Below the pieces are notes generated by a model. That model did no database searches and was not told the origin of the DNA. It saw only the letters and a program-made list of their open reading frames with translations. 64,000 bases of DNA, from NCBI GenBank assembly GCA_020746105.1, contig CM036631.1, positions 13,020,558-13,084,557 of the forward strand. The letters are read 5' to 3'. Source of the stretch: Trogon surrucura. Taxonomy: Eukaryota; Chordata; Aves; Trogoniformes; Trogonidae. Shown here one piece after another: positions 53,201 through 64,000 of this stretch; position 1 is the stretch's first letter, and each line of letters starts with the position of its first letter. The position numbers and the translations under genes were made by a program.

Positions 53201-53629
53201 TATTCTTCTAACGCACGATTGCTCTAAGTTAGTCTCAGCTAGTGACACCAAACGATTTTGTCAAAATAATACTTTTTTTTAAAGACACTGTATTTTGGCA
53301 AGCATACTAGAATTCAGAGTATTCAGATTCCTAGTTACTTAAGTTCAGTTGAGTGCTCTTGAAAACTTCATCAAATATTTTACAACCTCAATTAAAATAG
53401 AATGACTTTGAAGAAATGCTGGAGACTTTCTCTTGAATTTTTATTTTGCACTGAATTATTTTTATTACTATTTTAACATGAAATGCTGCTTTTATGGTGT
53501 AGGGTCTAGATAAATTGCTTTTTTGTCAATATGCCATGACATACTAAATTCAGAAATTCTAACTGGTGGGGAGCTACTGTTTATATACATCAGGATCTTT
53601 GCCAGTTACTTAACTGCTGTTGCAGAATT

Positions 53630-54745
53630 AAACAGAAATGGAGAAAATCACACCAGTAGGGTCCCTTATGCTGGAACCACTCTTGCTTGGTATTTTTAAT
53701 GACCTGAAAAATAATTACAATAGCAGAACATCAATGCTTCCTGCTGATACAAAACTGCCCAGGTTAATTGAAAATAACATGCAAACACAAGAAGTCTCAC
53801 AATATTTAGTCACTGAAATGTAAAATGCCACAAGAAAATATGTGTTAATGGCCATAAAGTTAGTACACGTGGGGAGGTGAATGGAAGAGCAATCTCTTTC
53901 ATTATACATACAGAATAGTGAACTCTAAATTATGTATTGTCGCTCATAGAAAATATTCTGAAATCCAAATAGGTAGATTTTTTGGAAGGTAAAAATGAAA
54001 CAACTCTCTGGAGAATGAGAGAAATTTAATTTGGGGAATTCTTGGAAAATAGAGACAGTGCAGAAAATGTAATTCAAACGTATAAGTCCTTAATTTACCA
54101 GAATCTTGGATATTGTGTGCTGTTCTTGCCATCACATTTTAAGATATAGGGAAACTGGAAAAAGCATTTTGAAAAGGTGAAGAGAGTAAGTGGGTGATCA
54201 GAGATGTGGATTAACTTCTGTGTGGTGACGGACTAGATAAATGGGGTTTCTATCCATTGGAAATAAGACAACCGAGAAGACAGGGTAAAACAAATAAAAC
54301 AATTGATTACACAAAGAGAGCGAATGCAAAACTATCATTTCAGTGTCTCTTAACATACACAGTAAAGAGCTTGTGTTAATATCTCCAGGCAGCAAGCTTA
54401 TAACAGTAAGAAACATTTTCTCATACACGATATAATCAAATGTGAGACTGCCACTAGATGTTGTAAAGGCCAAAAGTTTAACTGAGTTCAAAAAAGAATT
54501 AATGGCTACTTTTGTTTCATGAATTGTGAAAACATTCTGCTCAGACACAGCTTCTGGCTTAGGAAGTTCCTAAACCACTAATTGCCAGAAGACAGGAAGG
54601 AGGGGTTGCTCAGCTCTTGCCATGCCTCTTATAATCTTTCCTTATGCATCTCCTAATGGCTGTGTTGGGAGCAGGATAATGGGCTAGACAGTTTTGGGTT
54701 GGTGTTTTTTTTTTTTTGGTCTGACCCATTATCGTTGTTTTTATT
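53630..54745 (+). mobile_element. Ancient CR1/L3-like LINE, RT remnant to 3' end
   Basis: At 53650-53760 the + strand encodes VGSLMLEPLLLGIFNDL and, after a gap, ADTKLPRLIEN, a decayed form of the RT motifs usually reading QGSVLGPLLFNIFINDL and FADDTKL. Further on come ATCTTGGATATTGTGTGCTG, GCCACTAGATGTTGTAAAGG, CCAAAAGTTTAACTGAGTTC, AAAGAATTAATGGCTAC, GGGCTAGACAG and GGTCTGACCCATTATCG, matching in order the 3' part and untranslated end of old amniote CR1/L3 elements. The frame is broken throughout and a T-run interrupts the 3' end. It is a long-dead copy. Confidence 0.72.
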
Positions 54746-57700
54746 TTGTAGGCGTAGATTTATTTTTTTTCTCTAATAGGGAGACAAAATGGAAATTTTC
54801 AACTTGTTTTTGGAGTTCAGTAAATGCTGTCTGGATTATGATTCTTAATAGCTAATTAGGAACGATCACACTTTTTGCTTTCCTTTTAATATGTAAAACG
54901 TAGTCTACAAATTCATGTGCTGGATGCTTAGAAAGATTTTCTCTAAATACAGGGAGGTGGTGGATGAAGGTGAATCATTTATGCATTTCACTTGCGTAAT
55001 CATGATATATGTGTTTTAAAGAATAACGTGTTGAAAAACCTGAGATAGTGAGCAAGGGGAGTTTTCTGTGGTTCTTCAGTCTGAAAGTAGGTGAATAGTA
55101 TTATTTTTGCTATTGCTGTGAGGTAAGGAATACTAAATTTCAGTGACAACATCCTAAATTCTACAGTTTTTCTTCTGGCAATTACTAGGAACAGAGGCAA
55201 ACAAGGAGACTTTCTTTAACATCTGGTTGTTTGGTTTTTTTTTTGTACAATACTATCATCCTTTTTTCTTCTCAGAGTGAAGATTGGCTTTTGGGATTAA
55301 AGGAAATATAAAACATTTCTGTTTTTTTTAATGACTAACCTGTTTTTTTTTCCATTTGAATTCATAATGTATGAGTTTATTCGTACTTACTAAACAGAGA
55401 TTTAATCAATTATCATAGTGCACTTAAGAAATGAAAAACATGTTACTGTGTGTCAAAGGAGTTTATCCTGTACTGCATGCAAACTATGCACATTGTTATA
55501 AATCATGGTCTCAAACTTCTGAAGTTGTTGGGTTTGTTTATTAGGAAACCTTGCTTCAGATCCAAAAAGGCAATAAGGAGGCTACATGTACCAAGAAGAA
55601 AGTGAGCCACAATCAATCATGAAACGCAGTTACACAATATTCAATGCTCAGTGAAATAAGGACTTTAAATAACAGTACTCTGTAAAGTTTAAAATTAAAA
55701 ATAGTTTCATCATATGTGGTGAGAAGGGGGGGTTAGATCAGTGAAACTGATCTCCTGTATCTTGTTTGCTGTTGATTTATATGAAATTTTACTTTTGAAT
55801 CTCCTTTTCATACGTATGATAATAAATTCTGGTCATTTGTGAAATATTACTTCAGTCGTCTTTGAGGAGATTTCTTGAGTTCAGCTGGTGCTCAGTGTAT
55901 AAATGGAAGCACAAGAATTAAGAAGGCCGCCTGCCTGGTTGTCCTTAGCTTGACTAATGTAATTGCAGATTTTGTTCTAGCAGTAATGTATAGTACTTCA
56001 TATAACAGCACAGAATGTTACTGCTTTGAGTTGCAATAAATTGTTATCTGGATTAAAAGAATGGGGGTTATATACAAACTTCCTTTTGTCCTTTCTGGTG
56101 TAGCATCGTATAAATCTGCGGCGTGTATCCAGAAGATAGACAGCAATCCCCTGCACCATCAGAGTAGCTGTAGGATACCAAAAGAAGTTTGATAAAAATA
56201 ATTAAGCCCAGTCTCTCTTGTTTTAACTTAATTTCATTTCTGCTTTACCTTTCATCTTAATTTCTTCAAAATCCTTTAATATAAAGCTATCTTTCACTGG
56301 AGGAAGAGATGCTAGAATTCTGAAGTATTTCATGTTAAGAAGACTTGCCAAAAATCTGAGCTTAGTCTTCAGCTGATGAAAACTGTCAGAAAAAAAATTA
56401 CTTTATTCCTTGTAGATCAGAAATCTGAAATTCCTTCTGAGTAAACTGCTGCTTTGGAAATGTGTATGCAAATACTATGTTTGTTGGTCCTTCTTGTGTT
56501 TATAAAATCTGCAGAAACTGTTTTAGACATATGAAAATAAAAATTTCCTATGCCATGGAGACTTGTAGGGATTCTTTGAAGTCATAGCTTCCTGCTTTGC
56601 TTTACTGCTAACGAATGATGTTGCATTGAGGGGGAATATAATAGGCCTAGTGGGGGACAGATGTTGATAAAGTCAATCTTTACCGTTGCAGCCACGATTA
56701 ATTTCATGCAACCGTCACTGAGAATCTTTTAAGCTCTCACGTGAAGATAAGGAAAACTTAAGTAATCTGAAAATGTTACGGATTTCTTTTTAAAAATTAC
56801 TATTATCTTTTTCCCTTAGCTCTATGAAACTGTCCTTTAGATATATATTTATAGATATACTTACTATGTATGTACTATTAATATAAAAATATTTTAAATA
56901 AATATTTATGCATAGTATATGTCAGAAGATCTGTTTTCTTGTGAGGATTGGGGAGCAGGAATGTAAACTGAAATAATCTGAACCTAGTGATAAATCTGAA
57001 AAGAGTTTGGGGCAGGTGATTTCTGGATATAGACAGTGTCTGTCCTGTCCTTGGTGTGGAAGCAAGGATCGGATAGGACTCCTCGGCGCAGGTGATGCTC
57101 CTTCCTTGGCAGCTCCCTCCTGCGAAGGGAAACAGAGGTCCAGTCCTCCCAAGCTGGAGGCTGGGTTTTGTGCAGACTGCAGGAGGCAGCAATGGACCAG
57201 GCAGGCCCTGGAGAAAGGGAACTAAGTTCCAGGGAGTTGAAGGGAACAGGTTGCTGCCACTAAAGGAATTCCCTGAGCTAAATGGGACTAAAGCAGAAAC
57301 AATAGCTTGTCTGCGAAGACGAAGTACATGAGGGTGAACGCATTTGTGCAACCTTTTGCGCTGTCTGACCTAGGGTCCTATAACTGATCTTTATATACTT
57401 TTAGATATAATGCTAGTCACATCTAACAAAACCTGGCTCTGTATGTGTGTAAGGCTGAGGGGAGGGTTAAGGGGTTTTTATTAGGATCTGGGCACTTCAC
57501 TATAAGAAAAAAAAAAATGTAGACAACTTTACCTCAAGGCTCTGGTGAACTCAGAAAGGTGAGCTCAGAACAACTCCAGTACAGCTGCTCTCTCAGGTGC
57601 CGCATTTTACCAGGTGGAGAGAGCAAGGGCACAAACTGCAGCCCTGTTGCCCTTGTGTTAGGATACACTCATCAGGGAGATTTTCAGCCTCGCTACTTTG

Positions 57701-58028
57701 TGTCGTATTTACTGCAGTGCAAAGATGTGCAAGAGGCATTTCCCCTAAAAAGTGTAGTCTAAAATTCTATTTACTTGAGTCTCTATTGATCTTTTGCAAA
57801 TAATTTTATAACAGGGTATGTGATGTGAAGGTGATTAGCAAACTGAAACCTGTGCTTGGAGTGGAAAGCTAAGTATGTCGCTGGGTTTACTACAGGCGAA
57901 TAATTCAATTAGTTGCCTTTTTGTCAATCATTTGCAACCTGGTAGGTGAATGCAAGTGGTATTGCTGGTGGTTGTTCTAAGGTTGTTCTGGTTTATCTTA
58001 CTCTTCCTTCTCTTTCTCTGCCTTCTAG

Positions 58029-58374
58029 CATGCACTTAATTCAGGTGGACTCTGTTCAGCGATGGATGGAAGATTTGAAGCTGATGACAGACTGTGAATG
58101 TATGTGTATTCTCCAGTCCAAGCCAATCAGCATTGAGAAGGATGAACAAAATGAACTTATCCTTTCCTCACAATACAGCACTTGTGATAACTTGCAGCTG
58201 CTATTAAAAAGGGCTTGGATCATAAGCACAGAGTTGACCAGGATTGCTCAAAAGCTGGAGAGGAATAGGTGGCAGAGAGTCCACAGCATGACAGTAAGAG
58301 TCAACTGCCATGTACGTTCGATGATAAACGAATACAATACATTCACCAGAAATTCTTCAGAAGAAATGCACCAG
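58029..58374 (+). CDS. INSC: INSC, LGN-binding exon
   Basis: This exon covers the last base of Arg18 and residues 19-133. It begins after a long pyrimidine tract and CCTTCTAG and ends ATGCACCAG|GTAGGA in phase 0. Residues 23-38, QVDSVQRWMEDLKLMT, are identical to human INSC as I recall it, and CECMC and KPIS follow. This is the segment that binds the TPR domain of LGN (GPSM2), through which INSC recruits LGN-Galpha-i to the PAR3 polarity cortex and orients the spindle. A variable acidic linker (about 54-73) precedes the helix LQLLLKRAWIISTELTRI and the RWQRVHSM and CHVRSM words, also closely like human. An in-frame Met codon lies right at the exon start and could serve an alternative N-terminus. 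Identification is very firm. Confidence 0.97.
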
Positions 58375-58950
58375 GTAGGATGCCTTACTTGATGTCATGA
58401 TATTCTTGTTTAAATTTTTTACTGTTATAATTAAAACTTATTTAAACAATCTGTAAGAAATTCTTGCATACTGGTACTGGTTCATTGTTTAAGACCTTCT
58501 AATACTTTTAGAAAGGGGAACATTTCTGACTCATTTTGGATCCTATTTTATCATAGGCCTGATACTGAACATTGATAATGTTGACAAATTATGTTGAAAA
58601 AAAAGTTTTGGTTTTGAGGACTACTGGACTAAAGTAACTAGATGCTCCATCTGTGAGTTCATTTGCATTTATGATGTAGAAAATAGTACTTTTTTTGTTA
58701 AAAAAAGCCTGTTCAGATCCCTCTGAAGAGGTTTCTTGTCTTCAAGCAGATCAACACTCCTGCCCATTTAAAGCTTCCATTTTATTTCTATTTGTTTTAG
58801 TCAGAAAAGTAGGAAAAAATGTGCCCCTATAAGATAATATGTTTCTAGAGAGTTTTCACCTAGTCATCCTAAACAAGCTTTTTAATTTTTAAAAAGCAGT
58901 TGTGTGCATTGATATTACTTTAAAACCACTTTCTCTTCTTCTCCCTGCAG
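58375..58950 (+). other. INSC: INSC intron 2
   Basis: A 576-bp GT-AG intron. The acceptor is CTTCTTCTCCCTGCAG. Sequence is A+T-rich with nothing else recognised. Confidence 0.92.
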
Positions 58951-59003
58951 TTTGAAAAACTTTTAGTAGACAAGTGTTCAGAATTTACAGCATTCACAGA
59001 AAG
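58951..59003 (+). CDS. INSC: INSC, short 53-bp exon
   Basis: Encodes residues 134-150, FEKLLVDKCSEFTAFTE, and the first two bases of Arg151. It aligns directly with human EKLLMEKCSELSAVTER as I remember it. The acceptor is TCTCCCTGCAG and the donor is AAAG|GTAATT. It enters in phase 0 and leaves in phase 2. Skipping it would shift the frame, so it should be constitutive in the full-length product. It belongs to the helical region that leads from the LGN-binding part into the armadillo-type domain. Confidence 0.95.
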
Positions 59004-60491
59004 GTAATTGAAATTGTCTAATCAAAATACTTGTTTTGCTGGTTTATTATGTTGAAAAATTTCTCATGAGAAGTACAAATCTGCTAACACCCTCAATGTT
59101 TAAAGTAGGCCTCCCACAGCTCTAAACATCAGCCCCTGCTAGGTGAAGTGAGTTGCTTTTATCTAAATTGCATCCTAATGAAAGGTGGGATCTGCAAGTG
59201 GGTTTTTCAGGGCTTTTCGACATCAAGGGAGGAAGTCTGGCTTGAAGGGAACATTGTACCTGGTATCATTTAAGTTCTGTGGAGCCAAAACTTCAGCTGG
59301 TGTGAAAACTTAGGTTGGGAGACTGTCATGTATAGTGTTCCTGAATGCATGTACTAGTATTAATGTATCAGTAAATCAAACTGAAATGAATACACATTCC
59401 TTTAAATCGCAGTTGTAGGTTTATTCACCTTCTTGCACTCCAGAATGCTGAGGCTTTATAACTCTTCTCATGATATTTCCCCTGCCTAACATAAATTTGC
59501 CTGTTCCCTCCAGCATGATGCAATTGGTCTCTCCTGATTTACTTTAAACACTGTGCAAGTCATTCCGCTCAGCAGATCATCAGGGAAAAAGACACCATCT
59601 AATTATCAGGAAAGAACACGTCTTGAGCACTACTACTTTTTGCCAAACTCACACAGCTCAGACTTTACTTTTATAGTCTACTAGGAGACACACTGATTTA
59701 AAGAGAGCTCTGATCTCATAGCGTCTGCTCCAAATCATCCCTTTCTCTTCTTGTGTGTTTGACAAGACATTGATATAGGTGGGTGGAAGAAGGATGAAGC
59801 TGAAAAGGGGACCTACTGTGTAGGTGGAGACATGGATCAACCAAACTGTATCTTTCATTACAGAGGTCTGTCTGGGTGGAATACATTTTGACAATTGAAA
59901 GGAATGCGTTTCTGTGAGGAAATGGTAGTTATTTCATTTGAATGAAATGTTTGTTTTGAATCTTGTTTCTTCAGTTGCAGTCTGAAGGCTACAGGATAGT
60001 TATGCTGACTCTGTAAAGTTACTCTGTGTAATCTTTCTGCAAACAAGGCCAAATTTTACTTTTGATTATGCTGTTTAAATTTAAATGAACTATCATCTGG
60101 ACATCAATTTTGAAACCTTATCCTACTATCATTAATCTATGGCAAAGAAGGTAAAAAAATGAAAATTATTGAGAGTGCTTCTTTGGTCATGAAAGATGGA
60201 TGGATATACAGAGCTTTAGTTGAAATGCAGACATCCTAGAGTGACTGGGTTTCCTGTGTGGAAAACAGCAGAGTTACAGTGGTATAAACACACAGCATCT
60301 GCAGCAAAGTTTGGCCCACAGTCTCTGAAATAAATTGTAATCCAAAAAATCCATTAATGTACGTTATTTTCTTGTGGAGAGTTGAATTCCCATTATTAAC
60401 ACAGCTCACCTGTTGCAATTGGCTTGATAAAACACTGATTATCTGTTGCATTCTGTTTCCTTCACCCCTTTTCCTTTCTCATCATTTTCAG
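59004..60491 (+). other. INSC: INSC intron 3
   Basis: A 1488-bp GT-AG intron with a long pyrimidine-rich acceptor tract (TTTCCTTCACCCCTTTTCC and onward to CATTTTCAG). No repeat, RNA gene or nested coding sequence is recognised. Confidence 0.92.
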
Positions 60492-60615
60492 GTGCATACA
60501 AACTGAAGATGAACAGATACTGAAGACCATGAAATCTTGTATTAATGAAACGCTTACTACTGTTGCTCAGTATTTTGCCCAGTTGATAGAGCTGGTTTTA
60601 ACACATGAGGCACAG
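60492..60615 (+). CDS. INSC: INSC, 124-bp exon
   Basis: Completes Arg151 and encodes residues 152-192, from CIQTEDEQILKTMKSC to LIELVLTHEAQ. The pattern matches human RCLQVENEHVLKSMKAC and LLELALTREVQ as I recall them, with mostly conservative changes. It enters in phase 2 and exits in phase 0 at GCACAG|GTTAGT. The helix-rich, leucine-heavy composition fits the start of the INSC helical/armadillo region. Splice signals on both sides are good. Confidence 0.96.
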
Positions 60616-61887
60616 GTTAGTTTGTAGTTGTTGGTTTTTTTTTAGTTTGTTGGTTTATGTTTGGAGTCTTCTTTAGAAAAAATTTTTGAATCTTGAGGGA
60701 CAGCATCTGTTAAGTGAGGGGTTAGAATTGCAGCTTTCAATTTTCAGCACACTTATGATCAGTAATTCAAATATTTTCTAAAGAGATTTAGGTGTTTGTA
60801 TTCTCAAATTCTCCAATAATCTCAAATCCTAAACAAAATGATTTTGTGGCTCACTGTGTTACTTACTGTTCCTGATGTGTTTATGTCGCTTAACTGGAAA
60901 GTAAAAATCACTAAACAAGACTGGGTTTTTAGCTAAATCCAGGACATTTTATAAAATTCCTGATGTGTCTCCTTCAGTACAAGACATCCAATATCTTATA
61001 AAAGATATATCAATTCATATAAGGAACAATTTTCTAAAGGAAAAGATGGGAAAAAATAGGAACAAGATGGGAACACAGCCTCTTAAAGGGTAGATAATTG
61101 AATTTTGTATAAATAACAGTGTAAAATGTGGGATATTTCCTTGCAATTCTTTCAAAGTTTGATTAAATATAAAAATGCTTACCTTTTTCCTCCTAGCAAA
61201 TATATTTAATTGTCTGTCTGAAAGTATATGGTATGTATTTTTAGAAAGAGTCAAATTAAATAAGCTTCATATCCTTCTGACAGCTGTGTTTCTCTGTGAA
61301 GATGCAATGGCACACATGCAACAGAAAGAGAACTATTTATAAAAAATATAGATAAAATATTTAACCTATTTCATACCTTGGAGAAATAAACTATATGCCC
61401 CGTATTGGTCAATGACATTTTCTGTGTGGACAGAGAATAATGATGAGCCCAGAGCCTTAGAAAGTGGTGTTGGAAGATATATAGCAATATTCCTTATAAC
61501 TACGGTGGGAATCTTGTATCACCTTGTAATACAGCTTCCACACTAAGACAGTTATTTGCCTTCTGAAAATTTAGATTCAGTCCCAGGCCAAACCAAATAA
61601 CAATTTACTGAATAGCTGAAGAGTTATTTATTGTATGTTCTCACATACATACCTGTTTTCTTAGCCTACTGGTATTTATTTTTAAATATCACTGTTCATA
61701 GTAACATTTAGTCAAATGTAATTATAAACATGTTACAGCCTTATCAGTCTGACTCCTGCCTATGTTTCAGGGTGAGCAGGAACGTGGTATGAATTAAATG
61801 AACTAGACTTTCTACTCCATCTTATCTTTAAGTATAACACTAATGTTTTTCACTGGAAGTAAATTATGCTTATCTTATGTCACACAG
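60616..61887 (+). other. INSC: INSC intron 4
   Basis: A 1272-bp GT-AG intron. The acceptor, CTTATGTCACACAG, has a weak pyrimidine tract compared with the other introns. No other feature is recognised. Confidence 0.9.
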
Positions 61888-62001
61888 AACCTGTTGAGAC
61901 AAATAGAATTGTCGGATAGTATATATATCACTGAGTCGGCGATTAGTAGTTTATTCAGCCTTACCCAGGAAGGTGCTCACCTGTGCCGTATCATAGCCAA
62001 G
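61888..62001 (+). CDS. INSC: INSC, 114-bp exon, last one in the window
   Basis: Encodes residues 193-230 in phase 0 on both sides, from NLLRQIELSDSIYITES to LFSLTQEGAHLCRIIAK. The last 17 residues match human INSC as I remember it with one change (His for Pro). The donor is AAG|GTAAGA. The weak pyrimidine tract at its acceptor and the symmetrical phase mean that skipping would keep the frame, so an isoform lacking 38 residues is possible but not shown. The protein must continue with armadillo repeats (EGGVVALFKVC-type in human) in exons beyond the right edge. Confidence 0.96.
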
Positions 62002-64000
62002 GTAAGAGTATAGGTGGTTTAATCCAAAGTAAGACAGTAACACAAGTTGTTTTACTTAACACCGTGTAGCGGTTGTGAGTTTTGAAATGTACAGTGCAAT
62101 ATAAAATTATTTCAGGAGACAAACAATATAGGTAAAAGGACAACAAAATTAGATCTGAGAAACTATTTTTTTTCCTTTTGCTGCTGCTTTCACAAACCTT
62201 ATTCTGTAAAGCTTACTATCACAATGAGATTTTTTTTTTTTTTTTTTAAAAAAAAGAGGGCTGCAGCCCCAAATCTTTAATAAAACTCAATGTCTTTGCA
62301 AGCAACTGCAGTAGGATGATAAGCTCCAACAGGCTTCTGGGCATTGATTCAACTACAGCTTTCTTTGTGCCACCTGAGGTGTTACCACTCCCTTCAGCAT
62401 CTTGGTCTGAAATGTCTGTCCTGGCAGTACTTTTTAAGTACCAGCCATGTAAGCAGAGAGAAACTTTACAATTGGACATGCATCTCGCTGACCACACAGG
62501 GAAACAGCAAGACCTCTTCAGCTACGTGTGCACATTTCGTTAGAGATGTTAAGACGCTGTTTTAAGAAATATTTTACATCCGTTTTCTTCCTTTTACAGA
62601 GGAACGTCAAAACAGTTACTTCTGGCAGTGTGTGTTCTAATTTAGTGAGTAGTTGATAATAACCTTTGCTATAAACAAATCATTCTGCCAAGATCAGGGA
62701 TACTGGCAATCCCTGCAGAGTTTGCACCTCTGAAGACACATGAATCTTGGAAAAGTGAGAAAGGCAGAGCACTGTGTGAGGTCAGGGGTAGGATGGTCAC
62801 AACCACCGTGTATGTAGAAAAAAGAAAGCCTCCTTTCCCAAGCTTCTCTTTGTAGAATGATGTGCCAATCCCTTGTCCTGCTCAGAGATTAGACAGCAAC
62901 ATTTAACTCATTTTACTTCTGATCTGCCTTTAGATGGATATTTGCACCATAAAAGGTATTGCTGTGTTCTGAAAGCTGCAAATTAGGTAGACTCAGAAAC
63001 ATGTAGTGAGTGGAACCTGGCAAAAGCCCGAGAGGTCTAATTTTTTCTAAATTGGTATTTGAGCTCCACTCAGTGGTATCCAAAAACAATGTTAAAATGT
63101 TGAGTATTGAGGAAGTGTAGAACTAACAAATTGAGGAAAATTGGTCTTGTGCTTTTAATCATTATGTGAATTCTATAACGGTTTAATTTAGCAGAAGGGA
63201 AGTCTGACCTTCCATAAATCACTAACTTATTGCTAAGATATGGATGAGTCACGGGTTTACAAGTGAGGAAATGCGCCCCCTTAAGCGAAGAACCCGAACT
63301 GATATTTGGTTGCCAAATTACAGCACTGATTGCATCCCCTGCGCTGTGTGTGCCTCTCCTCTCTGCACTGGGAAGTACGTTTGTCCTGACGTGCCATCAT
63401 CCACCACCCCCTGTATTGCCTCAGTGAGCAAGGTGGCAGAGGAATTGTAGCAGACCAGAATTATTAATTCGGTTACTTGAGTAATTAGCTATGACAGTGA
63501 AAGTGCAGGGTGATTTGAAGAAAAAAAAATAAATCTGGAACTGTGTCGACTCATTAAAAGGGCGAGAATAGATTCCAGTTTTACCAGCATCTCAGAACCT
63601 CCCACAGGTAGAGAAGTTCTGCTGAGAGTTGCCATATCATCTTTGGTAAAAACTAGCTAGAGAAATGGAATATTTGCTTACAGTGAAAGCAAAAGTCAAC
63701 AAATTTTTTCATGTAACCTTGAAGTCTTACTGTCCCTGACAATGTGTGATCTTTTTTTCTTGTCCCAAGCTATAAATTACAGCTCTAAAGCACACCAGGA
63801 TCTTGGACATGCAAGCAAAGAACCACGGTAATATTGTAAAGCTACGATATTATAGGACCTGGTTTCTCACTTTATATTTTAAGAGGTTCAGTCTTCTCTC
63901 CTCTTCCATCTCCTCCCCCTTCAAAATTTTACAAAAATTTAAAAAGTCTTTGAAATGCTAACACCTTATGCTGAAGTGTCACCTGTAATTTTATTCCACC
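62002..64000 (+). other. INSC: INSC intron 5 (incomplete)
   Basis: The next INSC exon should begin with a Glu-Gly-Gly-like codon series in phase 0. None is found up to the window edge, so the intron is at least 2 kb. An AG at the end of CTTCCTTTTACAG (about 62600) is followed by sequence unlike INSC. The intron contains the T18/A8 tract and possible - strand insertion near 62230-62540. Confidence 0.85.
62230..62255. repeat. T18-A8 tract
   Basis: An 18-base T run (62230-62247) followed directly by eight A (62248-62255). On the - strand this reads T8 then A18, and an ATTAAA polyadenylation-type hexamer lies about 20 bases before it (62281 to 62276). It is either the tail of a - strand retro-insertion or a simple homopolymer. 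Confidence 0.85.

Larger units (their letters stand above)
39329..58028 (+). other. INSC: INSC intron 1
   Basis: An 18.7-kb GT-AG intron between the first recognised coding exon and the LGN-binding exon. Apart from the CR1, ancient LINE and SINE relics listed separately, I see only A+T-rich sequence with homopolymers (T18 at 43810-43827, A14 at 52298-52311) and chance open frames. No nested gene is supported. Confidence 0.8.

Noticed and set aside
62601..62645. Possible next INSC exon after CTTCCTTTTACAG
   Set aside because: The translation (RNVKTVTSGS) does not resemble the Glu-Gly-Gly-Val start expected after RIIAK, and a stop follows quickly.
1..64000. Search for CRISPR arrays, tRNA/rRNA genes, proviral LTRs or bacterial-style operons
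   Set aside because: No spaced direct repeats, cloverleaf sequences, rRNA words or paired LTRs were seen, and the window is clearly animal nuclear DNA.

Overview
This is a vertebrate nuclear window, almost certainly from a bird. It carries four CR1 LINE insertions that end in the CR1-type (ATTCTGTG)n 3' terminus. There are no Alu, B1 or L1 repeats, gene density is low, and a split gene has conventional GT-AG introns. The one protein-coding gene I can support is the bird orthologue of INSC (inscuteable spindle orientation adaptor), on the + strand. Five coding exons are visible: 39276-39328, 58029-58374, 58951-59003, 60492-60615 and 61888-62001. They join in phase to exactly 690 nt (230 codons), the N-terminal part of the protein. 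The remaining armadillo-repeat exons lie beyond the right edge.

Layout. 1-33.5 kb is gene-poor DNA with one + strand CR1 (5.0-5.4 kb), one - strand CR1 (23.8-24.2 kb), homopolymers and many short open frames that look like chance. 33.47-33.72 kb is a compact CpG-rich patch containing two copies of a 65-bp unit. It is followed at 34.0-34.8 kb by a segment with the look of regulatory DNA, including a perfect RFX-type palindrome. 36.72-36.99 kb holds a 56-bp inverted repeat (3 mismatches) around a 161-bp spacer, which I cannot assign to a known family. A short CR1 lies 326 bp before the first INSC coding exon. INSC intron 1 (18.7 kb) contains a CR1 with a 222-codon open frame, two heavily decayed CR1/L3-like elements and several decayed tRNA-SINE (MIR-like) relics. 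The last 6 kb holds four INSC exons and, in the following intron, a possible - strand polyadenylated insertion.

How it fits together. INSC protein links the PAR3 polarity complex to LGN (GPSM2)-Galpha-i and so directs spindle orientation in asymmetric division. The exons here encode the LGN-binding segment and the lead-in to the armadillo domain. The CpG patch and the 34 kb block are plausible INSC control elements because of their position 5 kb upstream, but this is inference. I see no operons, CRISPR arrays, RNA genes or recognisable proviruses. Apart from the inverted repeat I see no strong candidate for a new biological system.
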